From Muribaculaceae bacterium (lineage in GTDB: Bacteria; Bacteroidota; Bacteroidia; Bacteroidales; Muribaculaceae), in assembly GCA_017626045.1 (NCBI GenBank), contig JAGAJP010000038.1, positions 1-64,000 on the forward strand: a stretch of 64,000 bases of DNA. The letters run 5' to 3'. A program made the translations under genes and the position numbers. Positions 58,272-64,000 of the stretch are shown here, in pieces. Every line of letters begins with the position of its first letter. Positions within the stretch are counted from its first letter, which is position 1. Under the pieces are notes generated by a model. It ran no database searches, was not told the origin of the DNA, and worked only from the letters and a program-made list of their open reading frames with translations.

Positions 58272-59405
58272 TCAGTCGTAGAGTTCTACGTGCTGCCGAT
58301 GTTCCTTATTGCGGATGGCATGAGTCAGAATCATATTGGCGAATATCCATATCGCCAGATCTCCGACGAGTAGCCAAGTTGCGGAGATGTATGGTGAAAG
58401 GGTGACGTTGACCAGCATGAATAACACAGCCGCCAGAAGTATTATGCATAGAGAGATGCGCTGATTTAGCCCAAGAGCCAGAAGTTTGTGGTGGATGTGG
58501 CATTTGTCTGGGAGAAATGGATTGCGGTGATGCCTCACCCTATGGAAGTATACCCTGATGACATCGAATGCCGGTATGATCAATGGAGAGAAGGCGAGAA
58601 CGATCTTGTTGTAGTCCTCCGGGATTCCTGTCGAGTCTATATTGGTGACGCTTAGCGCGATAAAGGAGAGAAGCATCCCTACTGTGAGCGAACCTGTGTC
58701 GCCCATGAATATTTTTTTCTGTTTCTTGGGATTGCCGAATACGTTATAGTAGAAAAACGGCACGAGTGTACCCAGCTGTGCCCACGCCAGGAGCGACAGA
58801 ATCCAGTGGCCCGATATGGTGAAGAGTATACCATAGAATATCAGTGCGATTCCGCTCAGACCTGAGGCGAGCCCGTCGATGCCGTCTATAAGATTGATGG
58901 CATTTACAAGATACACCACTATGAATGCCGAGAAGCAGTATCCAAGCCATGAAGGAATCTCATGTATCCACAGAAGACCTCCCATATCGTGGATGTATGC
59001 GCCGGAAGCGCATATGAAGATCGCGCATAATATCTGTCCTACGAATTTTGCCTTGTAACGAACGCCAATAAGGTCGTCGGCGATGCCTATGAGGAATATC
59101 AGCATCTCGGCACACAGCAGATATAGCACTGACTGGCCCGATGCGGCAAAGAGCACCGACGGATCGGTAACTCCCAAAGTGATGTCAACGGCAAGTACGA
59201 AACAGATGGAAAATATTATCGAAGGCAGGAAGGCTATCCCGCCGAGCCGTGGCACGACTCCCTTATGTATCTTTCGCTCGTCTACTTCGTCAAACAGTTT
59301 GCGGCTGAATGCTATCAGTAGAATCTGCGGAATTATAATGCCGGTCAGGAGCAATGCTGTCAGGAATACCGCCAGATCGGTCCATATCCAATATGATGTG
59401 GTCAT
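58272..59405 (-). CDS. undecaprenyl-phosphate sugar-1-phosphate transferase (WecA/MraY family)
   Basis: A 377-residue membrane protein with about 11 helices. Diagnostic elements: KIHKGVVPRLGGIAFLPS (residues 41-58), DDLIGVRYKAKFVGQ with the Asp pair, NAINLIDGIDGLASGLSG, and FMGDTGSLTVGMLLSF, and a C-terminal His motif near HRNPFLPDKCHIHHKLL. It should start the lipid-linked repeat unit by adding a GlcNAc- or related sugar phosphate to undecaprenyl phosphate. It is the first gene of the export operon. Confidence 0.93.
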   Translation of the reverse strand: MTTSYWIWTDLAVFLTALLLTGIIIPQILLIAFSRKLFDEVDERKIHKGVVPRLGGIAFLPSIIFSICFVLAVDITLGVTDPSVLFAASGQSVLYLLCAEMLIFLIGIADDLIGVRYKAKFVGQILCAIFICASGAYIHDMGGLLWIHEIPSWLGYCFSAFIVVYLVNAINLIDGIDGLASGLSGIALIFYGILFTISGHWILSLLAWAQLGTLVPFFYYNVFGNPKKQKKIFMGDTGSLTVGMLLSFIALSVTNIDSTGIPEDYNKIVLAFSPLIIPAFDVIRVYFHRVRHHRNPFLPDKCHIHHKLLALGLNQRISLCIILLAAVLFMLVNVTLSPYISATWLLVGDLAIWIFANMILTHAIRNKEHRQHVELYD

Positions 59406-59458
59406 AAACTCTTGTTTTTAGTTGCTGAAGCGTTTTGTCGACGTTTCTACATCTTCTG

Positions 59459-59489
59459 CAAAGATAGTTAAAATATTTTAATTTCGCAA
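59459..59489 (-). promoter_or_regulatory. Bacteroidetes-type promoter of the capsule-export operon
   Basis: Minus strand: TTG at 59489-59487, a 20-bp spacer and TATCTTTG at 59466-59459, about 54 bp upstream of the wecA-like start. No UpxY-type antiterminator gene or invertible repeat accompanies it. Confidence 0.8.
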
Positions 59490-59587
59490 CTCTTTTTCTT
59501 GCAGCCAAGAAGTCTGTGATTATGTAATTGAAATATATTCAATAGCTTATGCTCGTTTTGCGATAATGGCCTTAAGGAAGACGCTCT

Positions 59588-60682
59588 CTACTGTCGCAGC
59601 GAGTCGAAATAGAAGTCCAGGATGTCTTTAGCGGCGGTAAAGGAAGACTGCTCGTTGTTCAGTACCCGGAGTTCCTTCTGTTCAAGCAGTTCCTTCAGAC
59701 CTGCCGTATGGTAGAACCTGCTTCTCAACTGCTCCTCGATGGTTTCGGTCATCCAGTAGCGTGCCTGTTCGTTGCGCTTGCGCTCGAAATAGCCGGATTT
59801 CTCTACATATTCGAAATATCGGTCGATCATGCTCCACACCTTGTCGATGTCCAGCTCGTAGTAGCCGCTGTATGTCACTACTTCCGGTACCCATTTGCTT
59901 GGAGTGGGCGGAAACAGCATCAGTGCTGTGCGGAACTGCTGCGCGGCAAGTTTGCATCGGTCAACGTTGTCGCCGTCGCATTTATTGATTGCGATGCCGT
60001 CTGCCATTTCCATGATGCCGCGTTTGATGCCCTGCAGTTCGTCGCCGGTGCCGGCAAGCTGTATCAGAAGGAAGAAGTCTACCATCGAGTGGACGGCAGT
60101 CTCGCTTTGTCCGACACCGACAGTCTCCACAAATATCCGGTCGTAGCCTGCCGCCTCGCAGAGGACGATAGTCTCGCGAGTCTTTCTCGCCACGCCTCCA
60201 AGAGAGCCCGATGACGGGGAAGGCCGTATGAACGCGTCTTTTTCAAGTGAGAGTTTCTCCATGCGCGTCTTGTCGCCCAGGATGCTGCCTTTGGTGCGCT
60301 CGCTGCTCGGGTCTATGGCTAGCACTGCCAGTTTGTGGCCCTGGCGAAGTACATGAAGGCCGAAGACATCTATTGATGTGGATTTTCCGGCGCCCGGAAC
60401 TCCGGTGATTCCTATGCGGCGTGACTTGCCGCTGTATGGCAGACATTTCTCTATTACCTCCTGTGCCACAGACTGATGGGCGTCAGCGGTGCTCTCCACG
60501 AGAGTCACAGCCCTTCCGAGCATGCTGACGTCTCCCTTGAGGATGCCTTCCACATATTCACCGGAAGAAAGGATGTGCTTTTTTTTCACTACCTTTCGGT
60601 AGGGATTGACAGACGGATGCGAGCTCACGCCGGCGTTGACGCGGAGTCCGCTGTATTTTTCATCGTTTTCAGGGTGTTCCAT
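59588..60682 (-). CDS. meaB: methylmalonyl-CoA mutase-associated GTPase MeaB
   Basis: A 364-residue G3E-family GTPase that protects and reloads the B12-dependent methylmalonyl-CoA mutase, used in propionate production by Bacteroidales. P-loop GITGVPGAGKS at residues 91-101; LAIDPSSERTKGSILGDKTRM carries switch residues; FVETVGVGQSE is the G3-like motif and INKCDGDN the base-recognition motif. The mutase genes are not adjacent in the window. It starts 9 bp after the DUF1573 gene. Confidence 0.94.
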   Translation of the reverse strand: MEHPENDEKYSGLRVNAGVSSHPSVNPYRKVVKKKHILSSGEYVEGILKGDVSMLGRAVTLVESTADAHQSVAQEVIEKCLPYSGKSRRIGITGVPGAGKSTSIDVFGLHVLRQGHKLAVLAIDPSSERTKGSILGDKTRMEKLSLEKDAFIRPSPSSGSLGGVARKTRETIVLCEAAGYDRIFVETVGVGQSETAVHSMVDFFLLIQLAGTGDELQGIKRGIMEMADGIAINKCDGDNVDRCKLAAQQFRTALMLFPPTPSKWVPEVVTYSGYYELDIDKVWSMIDRYFEYVEKSGYFERKRNEQARYWMTETIEEQLRSRFYHTAGLKELLEQKELRVLNNEQSSFTAAKDILDFYFDSLRQ

Positions 60683-60691
60683 GATAGGGGT

Positions 60692-61462
60692 CTATTGTTT
60701 TATTGCGGATTCACGGCGAATGGTGCCTCCTACGGGTATCTTCACCAGCAGTTTCCCTGTCTCCGCGTCTGTTATGTATGTGTTGATGTTGAAATTTTCT
60801 CCTTTGATGTCACGAGTCTTGAGAACGAGAGTCGCGGTGCTGATAGACTGCGGCTCGATTGTGTCGGGCATGATGGCTACGCTAAGGGCGTCGCTGTCGC
60901 TGGATCCTTTTAAGGCATAGGGTGTGTCGCTGTCGTTGTAAATGCCTATGAATATGGGGCGCGTCACGTTTTCAAGCATCTCGCCGGTATTCACAAGAAG
61001 CGTGGTGAGACGGAGGTTTCCCGCTTTTTCCGGATAACTCCTGTCGAGATGTTCCCGGCTCGGTATCACGAGCCCCTTGATTTTGCAAGTGTTGGGTATT
61101 CTCTCAGTTCCCGTAAACAGTTTTATGGTCTTCAGGAAATTGCCGGGACGGTTGGTGGCGTCGTATGTGACTGAAATCTCGGTAGTGTCTCCCGGTGCAA
61201 TGGGGCTTTTGTCATAGTCCACTTCCGAGCATCCGCAACTCGTCCTTGCCGAGATTATGAATGTCGTGTCTTGCGATGTGTTGACCGCCTGCAGTTTTCT
61301 ACTCACTTTTCCGTCATCTTCCCGTATCATGCCGAAGTCGAGTTGGTCGGGAATGAAACGAAGGGGAGCGGTGACCTGCGCGCATACCGCAGACGTGAGC
61401 AGTATTGCAGCCGCAGGTATGGCGGTCCTGAATGAGTGGATAATCGATACGCTTTTTTTCAT
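60692..61462 (-). CDS. DUF1573 exported protein (256 residues)
   Basis: A signal peptide covers about residues 1-29. The DUF1573 Ig-like domain follows (residues 33-125) with FIPDQLDFGMIREDDGKVS and the signature SARTSCGCSEVDYDKSPIAPGDT, including the conserved Cys-Gly-Cys. A second Ig-like half continues to the end. The family is common and uncharacterised in Bacteroidetes. Its start overlaps the stop of the shorter DUF1573 gene upstream. Confidence 0.88.
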   Translation of the reverse strand: MKKSVSIIHSFRTAIPAAAILLTSAVCAQVTAPLRFIPDQLDFGMIREDDGKVSRKLQAVNTSQDTTFIISARTSCGCSEVDYDKSPIAPGDTTEISVTYDATNRPGNFLKTIKLFTGTERIPNTCKIKGLVIPSREHLDRSYPEKAGNLRLTTLLVNTGEMLENVTRPIFIGIYNDSDTPYALKGSSDSDALSVAIMPDTIEPQSISTATLVLKTRDIKGENFNINTYITDAETGKLLVKIPVGGTIRRESAIKQ

Positions 61463-61854
61463 GGCACCATCGTTCCTTTAATCACGAGCCGCACCTTCCC
61501 GGGATTTCCGTTGGTGCGCAAAGTCACTTTTTTTGAGAAATGTCCTCTGCCGTTTGGCACGAACGTCACCTTGACCTTGCCGCTCTTGCCGGGTCCTACC
61601 GGCTCGTCGCTGTATTCCGGCTTTGTGCAGCCGCAGTCGGCGGTAGCTCCCTTGATTGTCAGGTTCTTGCCGCCGGTGTTGACAAACGTGAATTCATGCG
61701 ACACTTTTCCACGGGCAACGGAGACATCTCCGAAGTCGTAGACACTCTCTTTAAACTCCATTCGGGCATCCTTCTTGGATGCCGCCTCAGCGTATGCCGT
61801 CATCCCGAAAGCGATCAGGATGACAAGTATTACTGTGTATATGCTATTTTTCAT
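61459..61854 (-). CDS. DUF1573 exported protein (131 residues)
   Basis: Single DUF1573 domain after a signal peptide (residues 1-24): MEFKESVYDFGDVSVARGKV, then GATADCGCTKPEYSDEPVGPG with the C-G-C signature and a G-K-V strand. It ends LVIKGTMVP, overlapping the start of the longer paralogue by 4 bp. Operon with that paralogue and meaB. The conserved Cys pair suggests metal or disulfide chemistry, which is unproven. Confidence 0.88.
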   Translation of the reverse strand: MKNSIYTVILVILIAFGMTAYAEAASKKDARMEFKESVYDFGDVSVARGKVSHEFTFVNTGGKNLTIKGATADCGCTKPEYSDEPVGPGKSGKVKVTFVPNGRGHFSKKVTLRTNGNPGKVRLVIKGTMVP

Positions 61855-61939
61855 AATACTCTAACGGATAGATGTCATAAAAGGTTAGACCCCGTCGGGC
61901 ATATTTTGCATTTCTTGCATCGCACCGAGAGTCTAACTG

Positions 61940-61974
61940 CAAATTTAATAAAAAAATATGAAATTTCTTGCAAA
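61940..61974 (-). promoter_or_regulatory. candidate promoter of the DUF1573-meaB operon
   Basis: Minus strand: TTTG at 61974-61971 and TAAATTTG at 61947-61940 with a 23-bp spacer, slightly long. It overlaps the -33 region of the tRNA promoter. Confidence 0.5.
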
Positions 61975-61998
61975 GTCCGAGAAAAACACTTAACTTTG
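61968..61998 (+). promoter_or_regulatory. Bacteroidetes-type promoter for tRNA-Pro
   Basis: TTG at 61968-61970, a 20-bp spacer and a perfect TAACTTTG at 61991-61998, 35 bp upstream of the tRNA. Confidence 0.8.
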
Positions 61999-62033
61999 CA
62001 CCGCAATTGAGGGTATCCACCTTTATCTGCAAT

Positions 62034-62106
62034 CGGGGCGTAGCGCAGTTGGTAGCGTTCCTGGTTTGGGACCAGGCGGTCGCAGGTTCGAGTCCTGTCA
62101 CCCCGA
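62034..62106 (+). tRNA. tRNA-Pro (TGG anticodon)
   Basis: A 73-nt cloverleaf aligning closely with bacterial tRNA-Pro: anticodon stem CCTGG/CCAGG with loop TTTGGGA (anticodon TGG), D-arm AGTTGGTAGCG and T-arm GCAGG-TTCGAGT-CCTGT. CCA is not encoded. The acceptor stem CGGGGCG/CACCCCG has a C-A mismatch at 6:67. Confidence 0.95.
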
Positions 62107-62121
62107 CAATGTATTCGGCAG

Positions 62122-62156
62122 ACGCGTGCGGCTCTTTGGGCTGCATGCGTTTTTTT
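62122..62156 (+). terminator. rho-independent terminator of tRNA-Pro
   Basis: An 11-bp stem ACGCGTGCGGC/GCTGCATGCGT (two G-T wobbles) with a 7-nt loop and a run of about seven T residues. Confidence 0.85.
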
Positions 62157-62180
62157 CTTTCGGCGCGCTATGTGAATACA

Positions 62181-63452
62181 TTATTCTGCCGGAGTCTCCG
62201 GACAGATGAAGTCCATCATTCTTCTTGCTACTTCGGCGGCATCGAATTTTTCCTTTACCGATTCCCTCATGCGTGTCTTCATGTCGGTGTCGTCACGGTG
62301 GTCGAACGCCCATAGGATTCCCTCCGCTATATTTTCCGCTCGGAGCGACTCGCTGTCGTTCCAGTTGGCGAGCCATCCGGTGTGCAGATGGTCAATGATG
62401 TCTTTCTGTCCTCCGTGGCTGAGCGCTACCGGTATGCATCCGTATGCCTGACCTTCTATGAGAGTGCCCGGCAGGGTCTCGAAGTCGGATGTGGAGACCA
62501 CTATGTCGCAATCTCGATATGCCTTCTTTATGGACTCCTGTCCCTGCAGCACTCCGAGGTGCTGATGCTTTATCGCTATCCCATCAAGAGCAGCCGGATC
62601 CTTCACATTGCCGAATGTGACCAGACGCATGCGCGACGCTTTCTCCGGCTGTGTGTCTCTAATGATCTTCAGGGCTTTTTTCAACACCGGAAGTCCCTTT
62701 ATCGGGTCGTCGAGGCGTGCCGCCCCGAATGCGATGCCGCTTGTGCCGTCCGTCTCGTCGCGTTCCGGAGTTTCTTCCATGTCGATGGAAAAGGGGTTGG
62801 GAATGACCGTGATGTCGAGATTCCTCATCAATGAGCTTTCTCGTGCTTTCTCCGCAAGCCATGTGCTGACAGCCACAAACCTGAGCGGCACATTCTCGTA
62901 GAGACGTTTTTTATATGCCCATGTGGTGTGGGACATATCGTCGATGTGAGCCTTGCCGCCGAGGAGCGGGCAATCGCCGCATTCATGAAGGAAGCCGCTG
63001 CATTTCCCGGCATGGTGACATACACCGGTCATGTTCCACATGTCGTGCATGATCCAAACCATAGGCTTCCCCAATGAACTGAGTTTTCTAACGCCCTTTA
63101 GGCTTAGCATCCCCTGATTGACCCATCCGAGCACTATGGCATCGGCTTCCTTTACCCAGGGATGATTACATATCGGCAGTCCGTCGAGCGCGGGGTCTAT
63201 CTTGAAAAGTGTCTTGCGGTTCCTGCCGTTGCGCAGCCAAACGTAGAGACGTTCCTTAAGGAAATAATACTGAATTAGAAGCCGAGACGAGCACACATCG
63301 ACGAATTCGGAGTCGCTCATTTTCTCGCATACGAGCATTCTTGCGTCGACACCTTCGGCTCGCAGTGCTTCCACGAGCCGGTATGTCACGATGGCGGCGC
63401 CCCCTCTCAGGTCGCTGCGGCTGATGAATGTCACTCGTCTTTTTTGGCCCAT
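62181..63452 (-). CDS. glycosyltransferase family 4
   Basis: Start at ATG 63452 (MGQKRRVTFISRSDLRGGAA), overlapping the end of folA by 22 bp; an upstream in-frame start lies deep in folA. The 423-residue protein has an N-terminal domain with RGGAAIVTYRLVEALRAEG and a Cys-rich stretch (CHHAGKCSGFLHECGDC, about residues 147-163). That is a feature of a Bacteroidetes glycosyltransferase group. The donor domain follows with FGAARLDDPIKGLPVL and SDFETLPGTLIEGQAYGCIP, the E-x7-E region. The acceptor is unknown. It is cotranscribed with thyA and folA. Confidence 0.87.
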   Translation of the reverse strand: MGQKRRVTFISRSDLRGGAAIVTYRLVEALRAEGVDARMLVCEKMSDSEFVDVCSSRLLIQYYFLKERLYVWLRNGRNRKTLFKIDPALDGLPICNHPWVKEADAIVLGWVNQGMLSLKGVRKLSSLGKPMVWIMHDMWNMTGVCHHAGKCSGFLHECGDCPLLGGKAHIDDMSHTTWAYKKRLYENVPLRFVAVSTWLAEKARESSLMRNLDITVIPNPFSIDMEETPERDETDGTSGIAFGAARLDDPIKGLPVLKKALKIIRDTQPEKASRMRLVTFGNVKDPAALDGIAIKHQHLGVLQGQESIKKAYRDCDIVVSTSDFETLPGTLIEGQAYGCIPVALSHGGQKDIIDHLHTGWLANWNDSESLRAENIAEGILWAFDHRDDTDMKTRMRESVKEKFDAAEVARRMMDFICPETPAE

Positions 63453-63934
63453 GTCTCGAATCTGTATCTTATCCCTTGGGGATCCGTTTCCCACTCTCCT
63501 GCTTGGGTGAGACGGAATCTGTCTTGAAATTCCGGAAACCATGTGTCTGTGTCAGCCGGAACTTCTGCGTCTATACCTGTGATATAGAGGGTGTCGGCAA
63601 TCGGAAGAAACAGCCTGTAGATTTCGGCTCCGCCTATCACCATAGGAGTCTCACTCCCTTCGCAGAGCCTGAGGGCACTCTCGGGGTCAGCGGCTGTCAG
63701 GGCACCTTCTATCGGACGTGTGTCGCGGGTCATCACGATGTTTAGGCGTCCGGGAAGAGGCCGCTTGGGAAGCGATTCCCATGTCTTCCTGCCCATAATC
63801 ACGGGGTGGCCGGTTGTCAGGTGCTTGAAGTTCTTCAGGTCGGCGGATATGTGCCACACCAGGTCTCCTTTTCGCCCGAGCGCCCTGCGGGGGCCTACGG
63901 CTGCTATTATCGCGAGTGATGTCTTTCCGGTCAT
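63431..63934 (-). CDS. folA: dihydrofolate reductase
   Basis: Start at ATG 63934 (MTGKTSLAIIAAVGPR), overlapping the thyA stop (ATGA), 167 residues. NADPH-dependent enzyme producing tetrahydrofolate. Motifs: ALGRKGDLVWHISADLKNFKHL with the catalytic acid (Asp of DLK), VIMGRKTWESLPKRPLPGR and MVIGGAEIYRLFLP. Length is normal. Paired with thyA as in many bacteria. Confidence 0.95.
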   Translation of the reverse strand: MTGKTSLAIIAAVGPRRALGRKGDLVWHISADLKNFKHLTTGHPVIMGRKTWESLPKRPLPGRLNIVMTRDTRPIEGALTAADPESALRLCEGSETPMVIGGAEIYRLFLPIADTLYITGIDAEVPADTDTWFPEFQDRFRLTQAGEWETDPQGIRYRFETWAKKDE

Positions 63935-64000
63935 ACGCTTACAGTTCCTTTGATGGCAGGCCATGGGTCATAGCCTTCCAGTGTGAAGTCCTCATACTTG
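63931..64000 (-). CDS. thyA: thymidylate synthase, C-terminal end only
   Basis: The last 22 codons plus the stop are visible, reading KYEDFTLEGYDPWPAIKGTV then SV. The DF-x-L-x-GYDP-x-P-x-I-K motif is the conserved C-terminus of thymidylate synthase, though the final aromatic/valine end is slightly shifted. The stop codon overlaps the folA ATG. The rest of the gene lies beyond the right edge. Confidence 0.93.
   Translation of the reverse strand, partial: KYEDFTLEGYDPWPAIKGTVSV

Noticed and set aside
59406..59587. Invertible promoter of the kind found at Bacteroides capsule loci
   Set aside because: No inverted repeat pair flanks the promoter at 59459-59489, and no UpxY/UpxZ-like gene is present.
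61844..62146. Minus-strand open frame containing GVTGLEPATAWSQTRNATNC
   Set aside because: This peptide is the translation of the strand opposite the tRNA gene, a well-known false protein in databases. The tRNA with its own promoter and terminator explains the region.
61968..62315. Plus-strand open frame across the tRNA
   Set aside because: It runs through the tRNA and its terminator and into the 3' end of a glycosyltransferase gene on the other strand; no family match.
1..64000. CRISPR array, rRNA operon, complete insertion sequence or prophage
   Set aside because: No spaced direct repeats, rRNA-like sequence, transposase or phage structural genes were found. The S74 domain is part of a T9SS-exported protein rather than a phage gene.

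Overview
The window looks like a chromosomal segment of a Bacteroidales bacterium, most likely a gut Muribaculaceae-type organism. The reasons are the recurrent Bacteroidetes promoter architecture (TTG/TTTG about 20 bp before TAnnTTTG), A/T-rich leaders with few Shine-Dalgarno sites, type IX secretion (T9SS) sorting tails on secreted proteins, a fused SecDF, DUF4831 and DUF1573 proteins, and a tRNA without an encoded CCA. The family-level placement is inference. Coding DNA is mostly moderate to high GC; a few blocks are visibly AT-rich (about 0.5-2.2 kb, 11.3-13.7 kb, 18.4-22.3 kb) and look acquired.

Layout. 1-3.3 kb is a polymorphic-toxin cassette array on the minus strand: a short secreted RHS-core protein with a C-terminal JAB/JAMM-type toxin domain, two paralogous small secreted proteins (immunity candidates), and the 5' end of a second RHS copy that runs off the left edge. 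3.4-11.2 kb holds minus-strand housekeeping operons (xerD, a methyltransferase-like gene, a YfhO-family membrane protein and an Lrp regulator; then dgkA, aroQ, an O-methyltransferase, rbfA and a LolC/E-like permease). 11.3-13.7 kb is an AT-rich scrap heap of immunity-like genes, truncated paralogues and a frameshifted secreted protein. pckA and a secreted acetyl-xylan-esterase-like enzyme follow. 17.4-22.6 kb is an operon of four exported proteins, including an S74-domain protein with a T9SS tail and a gingipain-type C25 cysteine protease. secDF comes next.

25.9-43.3 kb is one long plus-strand surface-polysaccharide locus. It contains a complete phosphocholine (lic-type) set (outer-membrane barrel, licC, licA, a BCCT choline transporter, licD), then flippase, polymerase, four or five glycosyltransferases, all four dTDP-L-rhamnose genes and a UDP-HexNAc dehydrogenase. 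The export and initiation half lies 10-16 kb away on the minus strand (wecA-like, wza, a CpsB-type phosphatase, a DegT aminotransferase, wzi). Together they predict a rhamnose- and uronate-containing surface glycan carrying phosphocholine. No Wzc kinase is in the window.

The remainder is metabolic or housekeeping: ksgA, a secreted C1 peptidase, an AmpG-like MFS protein, class I fumarase, DUF4831, the NAD(P)HX repair enzyme, fructose-bisphosphate aldolase, tcdA, meaB with two DUF1573 proteins, tRNA-Pro(TGG), one more glycosyltransferase, folA, and the last 22 codons of thyA.
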